This document shows, in pieces, positions 31,084 to 40,038 of a stretch of 64,000 bases of DNA. The position numbers and the translations under genes were made by a program. This stretch comes from Microbacterium faecale. GTDB lineage: Bacteria > Actinomycetota > Actinomycetes > Actinomycetales > Microbacteriaceae. Location: positions 1,064,166 through 1,128,165 of the forward strand of contig NZ_BMHO01000001.1 of NCBI RefSeq assembly GCF_014640975.1, given 5' to 3'. Every line of letters starts with the position of its first letter. The stretch's first letter is position 1. Below the pieces are notes generated by a model that did not search any database, was not told the DNA's origin, and saw only the letters and a program-made list of their open reading frames with translations.

Positions 31084-32184
31084 ATGAAATCACGAACTCG
31101 AGGCCGCAGCGGCGCGGCTGTGCTGAGCGCGACCGTAGCCTCCGTGGCACTGCTGTCGGGCTGCGCCGTCGGCGCGGCCGTGCCGCAAGACAAGGTCGAC
31201 CAGACCGAAAGCGAGGGGCCGATCCCTACGGCGAGCTCCGAAAGTCTCGTCGACGCTGCCACGAAAGAGGGAACGGTCGTCTGGTACACGAATGAGCCTC
31301 GCGAGAATGCGGTTGCCATCGCCGACCTGTTCCAGGACACCTACCCAGGCATCGAAGTCGAGCTCTTGCGGCTGCCCGGCGAGAAGATCGCCGCCAAGCT
31401 CGAAGCCGAGTTCTCGGGGCCCGGTCTCGAGGCCGACGTTGCGTACGTGACGCCGAGCTTCACCATTCAGCGGCTCGCCGACAGGGGGGCTTTCGCGCCC
31501 TTCTATCCCGAGCATGCCGATGAAGTCGACTCCAACTACATGGACCCGGAGGGAAACTGGGTGAGCACAGGCTACGTGGCGTTGGTGGCCCTCGCCTACA
31601 ACGCCGACATCGTCTCTGAGGCGGACGCGCCCGACTCGTGGGCCGACCTCGTCGACCCGAAGTGGGAGGGAAAGATCACCGCAGGTGATCCCGCCAGCTT
31701 GACAGTTGCGACCAGTGCCGCCGCTGCATGGCTCGAGAACTTCGGGGAAGAATACGTTCAAAAGCTCGGCGAGAATAAGCCCGTGCTGCTGTCGAGCTTC
31801 GGCGATACCGAAGCTGCGATCCTTTCCGGCTCGTCGCCGGTCGGAGTCGTCACCGACTTCCGCACCTACGCCGACATGGCTCAGGATCGCCCGATCGAAC
31901 TCGTCTTGCCTAGTGAAGGCTCCGTGGCGATGGCCGGCGCCATGGGAATCAACGCCGAAGCAGAGCATCCCAATGCGGCACGCCTGTTCGAGAATTTCCT
32001 CTTCAGCGACGCGGTCATGGATCTCTACGCCGACAATTTCTCCTATCCGGTGCGGCCCGGGTTCGCGAGCGAAGGGATGCCTGAGCTCGACGACGTCAAG
32101 GTGCTCGAGGTCGACGGCGAGTCCCTCTCCGATCCGAGTAAGGTCGCCGATCTCCGGCGAACTCTTCGGACGCTCCTCGGGTAA
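31084..32184 (+). CDS. ABC importer substrate-binding lipoprotein
   Basis: A 366-residue extracellular solute-binding protein of the iron(III)/AEP-binding class. The signal peptide ends in lipobox LLSGC (Cys at ~24), so the protein should be lipid-anchored. The fold markers are GTVVWYTNEPRENAVAIADLF, YPGIEVELLRLPGEKIAAKLEAE in two stretches, and LVDPKWEGKITAGDP. The iron-coordinating Tyr pair of FbpA is not obvious, which favours an organic anion over ferric iron (inference). ATG 31084 follows a perfect AGGAGG; a longer frame from 31051 lacks a signal peptide. Confidence 0.88.
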   Translation: MKSRTRGRSGAAVLSATVASVALLSGCAVGAAVPQDKVDQTESEGPIPTASSESLVDAATKEGTVVWYTNEPRENAVAIADLFQDTYPGIEVELLRLPGEKIAAKLEAEFSGPGLEADVAYVTPSFTIQRLADRGAFAPFYPEHADEVDSNYMDPEGNWVSTGYVALVALAYNADIVSEADAPDSWADLVDPKWEGKITAGDPASLTVATSAAAAWLENFGEEYVQKLGENKPVLLSSFGDTEAAILSGSSPVGVVTDFRTYADMAQDRPIELVLPSEGSVAMAGAMGINAEAEHPNAARLFENFLFSDAVMDLYADNFSYPVRPGFASEGMPELDDVKVLEVDGESLSDPSKVADLRRTLRTLLG

Positions 32185-32215
32185 AACTCAACACACGAGA
32201 AAGGTGGTGCGGTTC

Positions 32216-32659
32216 ATGCGCGTTCTCAACAACGCTGGCATAACCGAGTGCTATGACGTCACGCTGCGCAGCTTCCGCTACGTCGACACGGGAATCGCCT
32301 CGGCCACGGTGGAGTGCTTCACGAACGACGCCGTGCTCGATCGCTACGGCGACGTGACGGTAGGCGGAGACGAGCTCCTCCAGCTCTTCACCGAACGTGA
32401 GAACGATGTGAGCCGTACCACCTGTCACGCTGTGGTCAACTTCAGCCCGGTCGAGGTCGCGCGCGACCAGTGCATCGAGGCGCATTACGCGCTCCTCGTG
32501 TTCGAAGCTCGGCCGGGCGAGCACTCGAGTCAGCTTGCCGGCGTGCGGTTGTGCTTCGACCGCTATGCACGGCGCGAGGGCCGCTGGCTTATCGAGCACC
32601 GACGGCAAGAGCATTTGGGACTTGCAGCCTCGATCGCTGCAGCGAAAGAGGCGAAGTGA
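32216..32659 (+). CDS. NTF2/SnoaL-like small protein
   Basis: A ~147-residue protein with the alpha+beta cone pattern of NTF2-like proteins: an N-terminal helix (ITECYDVTLRSFRYVDTG), FTNDAVLDRYGD, a helix GGDELLQLFTE, then alternating strands ending in CFDRYARREGRWLIEHRRQE. Such folds act as small dehydratases, isomerases, hydrolases or ligand-binding accessory proteins. It follows the binding-protein gene and overlaps the HAD gene (GTGA), so it belongs to the operon. ATG 32216 has AAGGTGG eight bases upstream. Its reaction cannot be told. Confidence 0.6.
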   Translation: MRVLNNAGITECYDVTLRSFRYVDTGIASATVECFTNDAVLDRYGDVTVGGDELLQLFTERENDVSRTTCHAVVNFSPVEVARDQCIEAHYALLVFEARPGEHSSQLAGVRLCFDRYARREGRWLIEHRRQEHLGLAASIAAAKEAK

Positions 32660-33309
32660 GCGCATACAACGCCGTGCTCGCTGTCATCTTCGATCTCGAA
32701 GGCACTCTCCTCAACTCTGCGGAGATGATCCGCTCCGCCCTCGACGATGCCTGCCGGGGCACGGGAGAATCCCGGCCATGGAGCTTTCTCGACCTCCGCG
32801 ACCCCATCACGACCGTGCGCCGGGCCCGCGGTGACATCGACGTGCTCCTCCACAGCATCCGAAACGCTGACCTGGAGCCGCTGCCCGGAGTCGTCGATGC
32901 CCTTCAATCGCTTCAGGTCGACTGCACGCTCGCGGTTGCCACGAATGCCCGACGTGAGGTCACCGAAGCGCTTCTCGAGCGTTCGGGCCTCGCGCCCTAC
33001 TTCACCGCCATCGTCAGCGTTGACGACGTGAGGCTTGCGAAGTCGGACCCCGAGGCCATCCACCGCGCCTGCTCGTGGCTAGGAGTCGCCGCCAGCCAGG
33101 CGATCGTCGTCGGCGACTCGCTCGCCGATCTCGTCGCAGCCCGTGCTGCGGGTGCTCGGGGAGTGCACGCAGCATGGACTGGAGCTGCTTCGCTCGGCAC
33201 CGAACTTGTCGCGTCGCACCCTCAAGACCTGCGTGATTTCGTGAGTCCCAGCGGTATGAGGGACGACGGCCGCCCCGCGGTGCGGATCAGCGCCGCTCGT
33301 TCCGGTTAG
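32656..33309 (+). CDS. HAD-family hydrolase (phosphoglycolate phosphatase-like)
   Basis: A 217-residue haloacid dehalogenase-type phosphatase with a small alpha-helical cap after motif I. Motif I reads FDLEGTL: the nucleophile Asp is present, but the second acid is Glu, not the usual Asp, as in enolase-phosphatases (DIEGT). Motif II is VATNA, motif III is Lys in LAKSDPEAI, and motif IV is VVGDSLADLVAA. It is not phosphonoacetaldehyde hydrolase, whose motif I differs. GTG 32656 overlaps the upstream stop. It could remove a phosphate generated or imported by this pathway; the substrate is unknown. Confidence 0.8.
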   Translation: MSAYNAVLAVIFDLEGTLLNSAEMIRSALDDACRGTGESRPWSFLDLRDPITTVRRARGDIDVLLHSIRNADLEPLPGVVDALQSLQVDCTLAVATNARREVTEALLERSGLAPYFTAIVSVDDVRLAKSDPEAIHRACSWLGVAASQAIVVGDSLADLVAARAAGARGVHAAWTGAASLGTELVASHPQDLRDFVSPSGMRDDGRPAVRISAARSG

Positions 33310-33319
33310 GCTGCGTTCG

Positions 33320-34540
33320 ATGGCCGACGACAGACGCATACTCGCCGCACGTGACATAGCGCGAGCCCCCGTTCACCGCGTTGGCGAGATATTCAGCCTG
33401 ATCCACCGCGGCGAGGCCCGCACCATCTCCGAGTTGTGCGACGCTACGGGGCTCGCGCGATCAACGGTGGGTACCCGCATCGCCCGGCTACTCGACCTGG
33501 GGCTCATCGCGGCGGCATCGGCATCGCCAGTCGGCAAAGGACGTGCGCCGTCGCTTTACACCTTCAATCCCGCGGCCGGCATCATTCTCGCCGCGCAGGT
33601 AGGCATCACGGCGTCGCGCGCTGCCCTCACCGATCTCGAGGGCGACATTATCGACAGCGTCATGGTCGATACCCGGGTCGACCTGGGCGCAGAGCCCGTC
33701 CTTGCCGCGCTCGGGAATGCGTTCGAGGCCCTGCTCGCCGGCAACGACACCCGAACGGGCCGACTTCACGGCATCGGGATCGGCCTGCCCAATGTCATCG
33801 AGCTCACTCGGTTGAACACCGAGAGCAGCGACGAGGAGCCCGGTGCAATGAGTGACTGGTCCGAACTCGTTTCCACGACCCTCACGAAGCGATTCTCGGC
33901 GCCGGCATTCGTCGACCAGGACGTGAATCTGCTCGCCCTCGCAGAGCAGAGGGTTCACTGGCCCGACTCTCGTGCCCTCATCTGTGTGAAGGCGGGAACC
34001 GTCCTCAGCGCCGGCGTGCTGATCCACGGCAGTGTCGTGAAGGGCCGAGAGGGCCTTACTGGTGAGATCGGACACACTACTGTGCAGTCCGGCGGCGGGC
34101 TCTGCAATTGCGGCAATCGCGGATGCCTCAATGTCGTCGCTGGGGGCAAGGCCCTGGCCGAGAACCTCCGCGCCGAGGGGCACGCGGCCGGGACGGCACG
34201 TGATGTGGCCCGGCTCGCCCAGCAGGGGCTCCCCGAAGCTATCGAACAGGTGCGCAACTCGGGTCGACGTATCGGCGAGGTGCTCGCAGGGGCGGTGAAC
34301 CTGCTCAACCCCGACGTGATCACGGTATGGGGTTATCTTGCCGAGCCCGAGGAGCACCTCTTCGCCGGGCTGCGCGAATCGCTGTTCAGCCACGCGCTCC
34401 CCCGCGCCTCCGATGCCGTCAAGCTTGTGCCGGCTCGACTGGGGAACGATGCTGGGATCAAGGGGGCGAGCATGATCGTGGTCGAGCATTCGCTGTCTGA
34501 GCAAGCTGTCGAAGCACAAGTCGAGGCAGCCAATTCCTGA
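33320..34540 (+). CDS. ROK-family transcriptional regulator
   Basis: A 406-residue ROK repressor. The N-terminal ~80 residues form a winged helix (TISELCDATGLARSTVGTRI). The C-terminal sugar-kinase-like domain has VDQDVNLLALAE, the EIGHTT motif and the zinc-binding CNCGNRGCL. ROK regulators usually sense a sugar or sugar phosphate; here the neighbours suggest a different or sugar-derived ligand. It starts 10 bases after the HAD gene, so it probably autoregulates, acting at the repeats near 26280-26316. Followed by a hairpin terminator. Confidence 0.9.
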   Translation: MADDRRILAARDIARAPVHRVGEIFSLIHRGEARTISELCDATGLARSTVGTRIARLLDLGLIAAASASPVGKGRAPSLYTFNPAAGIILAAQVGITASRAALTDLEGDIIDSVMVDTRVDLGAEPVLAALGNAFEALLAGNDTRTGRLHGIGIGLPNVIELTRLNTESSDEEPGAMSDWSELVSTTLTKRFSAPAFVDQDVNLLALAEQRVHWPDSRALICVKAGTVLSAGVLIHGSVVKGREGLTGEIGHTTVQSGGGLCNCGNRGCLNVVAGGKALAENLRAEGHAAGTARDVARLAQQGLPEAIEQVRNSGRRIGEVLAGAVNLLNPDVITVWGYLAEPEEHLFAGLRESLFSHALPRASDAVKLVPARLGNDAGIKGASMIVVEHSLSEQAVEAQVEAANS

Positions 34541-34611
34541 TATGTGAGTGGTTTCGTCAAGTGGGCGTGGATGAGCGGACGCTCTCAGGTCGCTTTCCTG
34601 CACCGCACGAA

Positions 34612-34645
34612 GGGGCGAGACGGTGGTCCAGACCGTTCCCGCCCC
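34612..34645. terminator. Hairpin terminator between convergent genes
   Basis: GGGGCG (34612-34617), AG, ACGGT (34620-34624), a seven-base loop, ACCGT (34632-34636), TCC, CGCCCC (34640-34645). A long two-part stem lies in the gap between the ROK gene (plus) and the second binding protein (minus), so it can serve both strands. No long U tract on either side. Confidence 0.6.
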
Positions 34646-34655
34646 TGTCCCGCGG

Positions 34656-35684
34656 CTACTGCAACTCGAGCAGTGCGAGGATTTCTGACTTTGCGGCCTC
34701 TACCTCGTCGACCGAGTAGTCCTGCCATCCGTCGGGCAGCGGAACGCTCGTCGGCACGGCGTCGACGCCGAGCGGTGAGGAGATGTCCGCGGCGAACGCC
34801 GTCTGGCCTTCGGCGGACGTGAGGAAATTGAGCAAGAGCTTCGCGGCATTCGGATGAGTCGAATCCGTCGAAGCGATCGTGTAGAAGGTGCTCCCGGTCG
34901 TCGGAGACATGTCCTGGAACTTCACAGGCGCTCCCTCTTGGGCGAGCATCTCCGTCAGCTGGAATGAGCCCGTCATTCCCAACGTCGCGGCGCCCGCACC
35001 GAGAGCCTGCGTCACGGACACCTGGCTGGCCTCGTACGTCGTCCCCATCGCAGCCACTTCCGTGAGGTACTCGTCGCCGTATTCCTCACGCAACACGTGC
35101 ATGAGCGCTAAGTAGCCGGGAACGACTCCCGGGTCGCCATTTTGAATGACGCCTTCGAACCGCGGGTCCAACACGTCTTCCCATGTCGCGGGCGGATCCG
35201 AGAGGAGGTCGGTGTTGTAGACGATGCCGTAAGCCGCTCGGCCCAACGTGACGACGCCATCGTCGACGGCATCCTCTGGCCACTCAGCCATCGCGGGAAT
35301 GTTCGAGAGGTCGGTGTCGATCCAACCTTCGTCGCGGGCGTCGTTGATGAATTGTTCGTCGGCGATCGTCACCACATCACCGGGGGCGGCACCTGCGTCG
35401 CGCTCCTGTGCGTATCGCGTGCCCAGCTGGCCGGCGGGGAGGCGGACGAAGTCGACCGTGATCCCGGGGTAGGCCTCTTCGAACGCGGCTGGTGCCTCGT
35501 TGGGAGCCGACGAATACCACGTGACCGATCCCTCTTCGAGTGCCGCCTCATAGAGCGCGTCGACCTCGCTGTTCGATGGTCCGGGCGCACTACTCGGAGC
35601 AGGGTCCTCGCCTGCACAGCCAGTGAGGACGACGGCTGATGCGAGCACAGCAGCGAGGGACACCTGCGTACGAGTTCGAATCAT
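34656..35684 (-). CDS. ABC importer substrate-binding lipoprotein (second system)
   Basis: A 342-residue solute-binding protein of the same iron(III)/AEP-like class as the one at 31084, but clearly divergent. The signal peptide ends in lipobox VLTGC. Class markers are GSVTWYSSAPNEAPAAFEEAYPG split over two strands, FVRLPAGQLGTRYAQE, LDPRFEGVIQNGDPG and THPNAAKLLLNFL. The ATG overlaps the stop of the biotin carboxylase gene (ATGA), so transporter and carboxylase are translated together. Its ATPase and permease are probably those at 40348 and 41481. Confidence 0.88.
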   Translation of the reverse strand: MIRTRTQVSLAAVLASAVVLTGCAGEDPAPSSAPGPSNSEVDALYEAALEEGSVTWYSSAPNEAPAAFEEAYPGITVDFVRLPAGQLGTRYAQERDAGAAPGDVVTIADEQFINDARDEGWIDTDLSNIPAMAEWPEDAVDDGVVTLGRAAYGIVYNTDLLSDPPATWEDVLDPRFEGVIQNGDPGVVPGYLALMHVLREEYGDEYLTEVAAMGTTYEASQVSVTQALGAGAATLGMTGSFQLTEMLAQEGAPVKFQDMSPTTGSTFYTIASTDSTHPNAAKLLLNFLTSAEGQTAFAADISSPLGVDAVPTSVPLPDGWQDYSVDEVEAAKSEILALLELQ

Positions 35685-37057
35685 GATGACATTCCCTTCG
35701 ATAGCGACGAGGACTTCTCGTCCTTCAATTCAGACAGAAGTGTGGTCCCGTAGTCTCCCGTTCGGAACGCACGCGAGTGCAGCAGCTCGCGCAGGAGCGG
35801 AAGATTCTGCTTCGGCCCATCGAGTACGAAGCTCGACAGGGCGAGTTCGGCTTTGTCGAGGGCTTCCTCGCGCGTCGAGCCCCACACGCAGACCTTGGCT
35901 AAGAGCGGATCATAGAAGTGGGAGACGACGTCGCCCTTCGCGTAACCGGAATCGACGCGGACATCGCCCTCAGGCTCAATCCATTCTGAGATGAGCCCGG
36001 GCCCGGGGCGGTAGGTGTCCGGGTCTTCGGCATACACACGGAACTCGAATGCGTGGCCGTTCGACGCCAACGCATCTGGCTCGAACCCCGGCGAATCTTC
36101 TCCCGCCGCGATCCTGATCTGCGCTTCGACGAGGTCGACTCCGAAGACCAGCTCGGTCACGGGATGCTCAACCTGCAGGCGAGTGTTCATCTCCAAGAAG
36201 AAGAACTCTCCCGAGACGCGATCAAGCAGGAATTCGACGGTGCCAGCGCCGCGATAGTCGATGTTGTCTGCGACCGTCGCCGCGGCCGCGAACATCTCGG
36301 CCCGGACGTTCGTAGGGAGACCGGGAGACGGACTCTCTTCGACAAGCTTCTGATGGCGCCGCTGAACGGAGCAGTCGCGCTCTCCGAGTACCAGAATGCG
36401 TCCATCGTTGAGACCGAGGACTTGAACCTCGATGTGGCGTGCGCGCTCCGTGAAGCGTTCCAGCAGGATGCTCGACTCGCCAAAGAGGGACCTGCTCCGA
36501 TTGACCGCGGTCGTCCATGCCGCCTCGAACTCTGCGTCGTCGGTTGCGATACCCATGCCGATCCCGCCGCCGCCACCGCTCGGCTTGACCATGATCGGAT
36601 AGCCGACCTGTGCCGTGTACCGAAGTGCGTCCATCACGTCCACCAGTGGCAACGTGACACCAGGCGCAATCGGGACGCCAGCGGCAGAGACCGTCGACTT
36701 CGCCTCCGATTTGTCACCCATCGCTGCGATCGCGTCCTGAGGCGGGCCGATCCAACCCAGGCCGGCATCGACAACGGCCTGCGCAAACGAGGAGCTCTCC
36801 GAGAGGAAGCCATAGCCGGGGTGGATGGCGTCGCTGCCAGAATCGTGCGCCGCGACGAGCACCCGATCCGCGTCGAGGTAGGACGACTGTGCGGGGGCGG
36901 GACCCAAACGCACCGCTGTGTCAGCCTCTCGAACATGCATGGCGTCGACGTCGGCATCCGAGTACACCGCTACCGACTCGATCCCGAGACGACGGCACGT
37001 TCGGATGATTCGACATGCAATTTCACCTCGATTGGCGATAAGGATTCGTTTGAACAT
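35681..37057 (-). CDS. Biotin carboxylase subunit of acyl-CoA carboxylase
   Basis: A 458-residue stand-alone biotin carboxylase that carboxylates carrier-bound biotin with ATP and bicarbonate. N-terminal FKRILIANRGEIACRIIRT, HPGYGFLSE, the ATP-grasp loop PSGGGGGIGM (most family members have AAGGGGRGM), GERDCSVQRRHQKLVEE and EMNTRLQVEHPVTE. No biotin domain is attached, so it needs the separate carrier at 40039. ATG 37057 follows GGAGG. It is divergent from the LysR gene and coupled to the binding-protein gene downstream. Confidence 0.92.
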   Translation of the reverse strand: MFKRILIANRGEIACRIIRTCRRLGIESVAVYSDADVDAMHVREADTAVRLGPAPAQSSYLDADRVLVAAHDSGSDAIHPGYGFLSESSSFAQAVVDAGLGWIGPPQDAIAAMGDKSEAKSTVSAAGVPIAPGVTLPLVDVMDALRYTAQVGYPIMVKPSGGGGGIGMGIATDDAEFEAAWTTAVNRSRSLFGESSILLERFTERARHIEVQVLGLNDGRILVLGERDCSVQRRHQKLVEESPSPGLPTNVRAEMFAAAATVADNIDYRGAGTVEFLLDRVSGEFFFLEMNTRLQVEHPVTELVFGVDLVEAQIRIAAGEDSPGFEPDALASNGHAFEFRVYAEDPDTYRPGPGLISEWIEPEGDVRVDSGYAKGDVVSHFYDPLLAKVCVWGSTREEALDKAELALSSFVLDGPKQNLPLLRELLHSRAFRTGDYGTTLLSELKDEKSSSLSKGMSS

Positions 37058-37102
37058 CGCCGCGGCCTCCAGCCATGCTGTCGAAGGGTAGATCCGCCCA
37101 GA

Positions 37103-37138
37103 GAAATCCTGGACAGCTCTGTACAGGTGGGAAATCCT
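37103..37138. promoter_or_regulatory. Candidate operator between biotin carboxylase and LysR genes
   Basis: The 153-base divergent gap holds two copies of GAAATCCT (37103-37110 and 37131-37138) that start 28 bases apart and flank a perfect 8-bp palindrome CTGTACAG (37119-37126). LysR regulators typically bind such a gap and control both genes. The arrangement is seen directly; its function is inferred. Confidence 0.45.
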
Positions 37139-37210
37139 TGTCAGTCTCAATGAGCGCGCAGGCGCCGCGCAAGCCTAGGATGCCTTGAACGGCGATAGGA
37201 GAATCCAAAC

Positions 37211-38122
37211 GTGCGCATCGACCAGCTTCGCTACGTCGCGGCAGTGATGTCTTCGCGCTCGATGCGCCAGGCAGCCCAAGCACTCGGAATTACCCAGCCC
37301 TCGCTGAGTCAGCAGATCCAGCGGCTCGAGGAGGACCTCGGCGTCGTCCTCTTCGTGCGTGGTTCCACCGGAGTGAGCCCGACGTCAGCCGCGACGTTTC
37401 TGGAACCACACATCCGCGCGATGCTCAGCGCCGAGCGTACGATGCGCCAGGCCGCGAGCTCGATCAGCGATGCACGCGTCGGTCACGTGTACATCGGCGC
37501 GGTGCCGACGGTGTGCCGCACGATCCTGCCGACCGCCGTGCACCAGTTTCGTCAGGAACACCCGAACATCGAGTTCGAGGTGACTGAGCTGGGGAGCCAC
37601 CAGGTGTGGGAGGGCGTCACGAACGGGGATTTCGATCTCGGACTGATCTCGCGCGTTGCGTCGGACGCCCCGTTGAACGCCGTCACCACCGTCGATCTGA
37701 TCGCGAGCCAAACGGTCATGTGCGTGCCGACAGACCATCCGCTGGCGCACGCACAGGTCATCACCCCCGAAGATCTCGTTGGTGAGCCCCTGATCGTGTT
37801 CCAGCGCGGCTTCCTGTTGCGACGCATCTTCGATGAGATGAACATCGACGGCAGGCTCACGGCGATCTTTCACACCGCGAGCATCGACACTGCGCGCGCG
37901 TTGGTGACGGCCGGCGTCGGGCTTGCTGTCCTTCCCGAGATCGGGATTCCGGAGGACGATGTCGCGAGCGGTAAGTATCGCGTCGTTCCGCTCGAAGCCA
38001 CGTTGTCAGCGACGATCACCGCCGCGATTCGCCGCGTCGACGAGTATCCATCTCCGCCGGCGTTGGGGCTCCTGAACATCCTCAGAACACTCGCCGTTTC
38101 GCGCCGCGGCGTCAGCTGGTGA
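37211..38122 (+). CDS. LysR-family transcriptional regulator
   Basis: A 303-residue regulator with an N-terminal HTH (YVAAVMSSRSMRQAAQALG, then ITQPSLSQQIQRLEEDLG) and a C-terminal effector domain (VYIGAVPTVCRTILP..., MCVPTDHPLAH, ALVTAGVGLAVLPE). The GTG at 37211 has AGGAG ten bases upstream. It is divergent from the biotin carboxylase and heads the plus-strand genes, so it is the likely local activator, with the pathway's substrate or acyl-CoA as ligand. Confidence 0.92.
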   Translation: MRIDQLRYVAAVMSSRSMRQAAQALGITQPSLSQQIQRLEEDLGVVLFVRGSTGVSPTSAATFLEPHIRAMLSAERTMRQAASSISDARVGHVYIGAVPTVCRTILPTAVHQFRQEHPNIEFEVTELGSHQVWEGVTNGDFDLGLISRVASDAPLNAVTTVDLIASQTVMCVPTDHPLAHAQVITPEDLVGEPLIVFQRGFLLRRIFDEMNIDGRLTAIFHTASIDTARALVTAGVGLAVLPEIGIPEDDVASGKYRVVPLEATLSATITAAIRRVDEYPSPPALGLLNILRTLAVSRRGVSW

Positions 38123-38181
38123 CGCGTCGCCGGCGTGCCCGTCGACGGGGGCGCCTGTACGTGGTGTCGCGCATCGAAGGT

Positions 38182-38292
38182 GATAGGTGTACCTTATCGC
38201 CCCGCTCGGTGTGGCGCTCTTCCGTGCGACGCTGCAACCTCGCATACTCGATCCTGTCGACTTGAATCGGGCGCCCTGTTGAGACGGGCGCC
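38182..38292. promoter_or_regulatory. Regulatory gap before the first carboxyltransferase gene
   Basis: The 248-base gap 38123-38370 has an imperfect dyad GATAGGT (38182-38188) / ACCTTATC (38191-38198), and a stable stem GGCGCCC (38270-38276) / GGGCGCC (38286-38292) with a nine-base loop. The first may be an operator, the second a leader hairpin or terminator for the LysR gene. No -10/-35 pair was convincing. Confidence 0.3.
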
Positions 38293-38370
38293 GCGAGGAT
38301 CGAGATGCGGGATTGGCGAGACCTGCCCGCCAGAATGCGAATCTTGCACGTCGTAGTGAAAGGGATAGCC

Positions 38371-40002
38371 ATGAGCGCAGACCGAGGTCAGTCGGATGCC
38401 GATGCGCCCGATTCAGCAACGCACGCGACCCGCGAAGCCATGTCACCTGCATCGCCGTGGCAGAGCGAAATCGATGAGCTGCATGAGCGCAGGGAGATGG
38501 CGTACGCGCTCGGTGGCGAAGAACGTGTCGTTTCACACAACGAGCGTGGCAACCTGACGGTGCGCCAGCGAATCGAGTATCTCCTGGATCAGGGCACGTT
38601 CGAAGAAGTCGGCGTGCTGACGGGGGCTGCGGCGTACGGCGAGGACGGTCGCGTCTCGACGGTGACTCCGGCCAATTCGGTCATCGGCACGGGCCGCATC
38701 GGCGGATGCCGCACCATGGTGGCCGGCGATGATTTCACGGTTCGCGGGGGATCGTCGGAAGCGTCGATACCGGATAAGTGGATCTTCGCGGAGACGTACG
38801 CGACGGAGCACCGCGTGCCGCTGGTCCGCCTGGTGGATGCCGCGGGCGGAAGCATAAAACTCCTCGAGAAGGCGCAGTCGACGAAACTTGGTGGATACCC
38901 CGCGTGGAAGACGTCGGAGCTTCTCGGCACCGTGCCCGTCGTCGGTGTCGCGCTCGGACCGTGCGCTGGGCTCGGAGCGATGAAGGTGTGCCTTTCTCAT
39001 TTCTCGGTCATGGTGCAAGGATCCAGTCAGGTCTTCAGCGGTGGTCCGCTCGTTGTTGCGCCGGGAGTCGGGCAGGCGGTCGATAAGGAGTCGTTGGGGG
39101 GCTTCCGCGTGCACTCGCGCGGTTCCGGGGTCGTCGACAACGACGCTGCGACGGAGGAAGAAGCACTTGATCAGGTAAAGACCTTCCTTTCGTACATGCC
39201 GTCGAGCGTCTTCGAACTTCCTCCAGTCGAGTCGGAACCCGAGCCGGGCGACGCGCGCGACGAGGCGCTCCGCTCGATCATCCCGCGGGACCGCCGGAAG
39301 CCGTATCAGGCGCGGAGCGTGCTCGAGCGGGTGCTCGATCCCGGGTCCGTCTTCGAGATCGGCAAGTACTGGGGGAGGCCGATGATCACCGCACTCGGTC
39401 GCCTCGGTGGCCGACCGGTCGGGATCCTCCAGAGCGACCCGTTCCATGTCGGCGGTGCGTTGACCGCAGACGCCGCCGAGAAAGCGACCCGGTTCGTCGA
39501 TCTCTGCGATACGTTCCACCTCCCGATCGTGTCGCTCGTCGACCAGCCGGGGCTCTATGTCGGCAAACAGGCCGAAGAGCAAGGCACGGCGCGAGAGGCA
39601 CTCCGTCTGATGCTCGCGATCGAGCAGAGTTCGGTCCCCTGGTGTGTCGTCGTGCTTCGCCGAGCGTTCGGCCTGGGCGGCGGAATACTCTCCCCGACAA
39701 AGCGAGCAAGCACGCGTGTTGCATGGCCCTCTGCACACTGGGGCTCGATTCCGATCGAGGGCGGGGTGGACGCCGCGCATCGGCGTGAGATCGCCGCGCA
39801 CCACGATCCCGATGCACGTCGCGCCGAACTCACCGAGCATTACCGCCAGTTCGAATCGCCTTTCCGAACCGCGGAGCGATTCGGGATCAACGACATCATC
39901 GATCCCGCGGACACCCCCGGCGTGCTGCGGAACTGGTGCGATGAAGCGTATCGGCTTCTGCCCGAGCTGATCGGTCCCCGCGCCCATACTTTCCGCGTCT
40001 GA
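38371..40002 (+). CDS. Acyl-CoA carboxylase carboxyltransferase (beta) subunit 1
   Basis: A 543-residue carboxyltransferase with two crotonase-like halves. N-half: NLTVRQRIEYLLDQGTFEE, GDDFTVRGGSSEA, LVDAAGGSIKLLE and GPCAGLGAMKV. C-half: ILQSDPFHVGGALTADAAEK, FVDLCDTFHLPIVSLVDQPG, and the VVVLRRAFGLGGG helix. Most propionyl-CoA carboxylase subunits read DVPGF where this protein reads DQPGL. ATG 38371 has AAAGGGA upstream; the longer in-frame N-terminus is not family-like. It should use carboxybiotin on the small carrier encoded 36 bases downstream; acyl-CoA unknown. Confidence 0.88.
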   Translation: MSADRGQSDADAPDSATHATREAMSPASPWQSEIDELHERREMAYALGGEERVVSHNERGNLTVRQRIEYLLDQGTFEEVGVLTGAAAYGEDGRVSTVTPANSVIGTGRIGGCRTMVAGDDFTVRGGSSEASIPDKWIFAETYATEHRVPLVRLVDAAGGSIKLLEKAQSTKLGGYPAWKTSELLGTVPVVGVALGPCAGLGAMKVCLSHFSVMVQGSSQVFSGGPLVVAPGVGQAVDKESLGGFRVHSRGSGVVDNDAATEEEALDQVKTFLSYMPSSVFELPPVESEPEPGDARDEALRSIIPRDRRKPYQARSVLERVLDPGSVFEIGKYWGRPMITALGRLGGRPVGILQSDPFHVGGALTADAAEKATRFVDLCDTFHLPIVSLVDQPGLYVGKQAEEQGTAREALRLMLAIEQSSVPWCVVVLRRAFGLGGGILSPTKRASTRVAWPSAHWGSIPIEGGVDAAHRREIAAHHDPDARRAELTEHYRQFESPFRTAERFGINDIIDPADTPGVLRNWCDEAYRLLPELIGPRAHTFRV

Positions 40003-40038
40003 GCGCACGTTCCTGATGTATCTGAATGGAGTAGCAGC

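Noticed and set aside
32656..33309. Phosphonoacetaldehyde hydrolase (PhnX)
   Set aside because: Motif I is FDLEGTL with a phosphoglycolate-phosphatase-like motif III/IV; the PhnX pattern after the nucleophile is absent.
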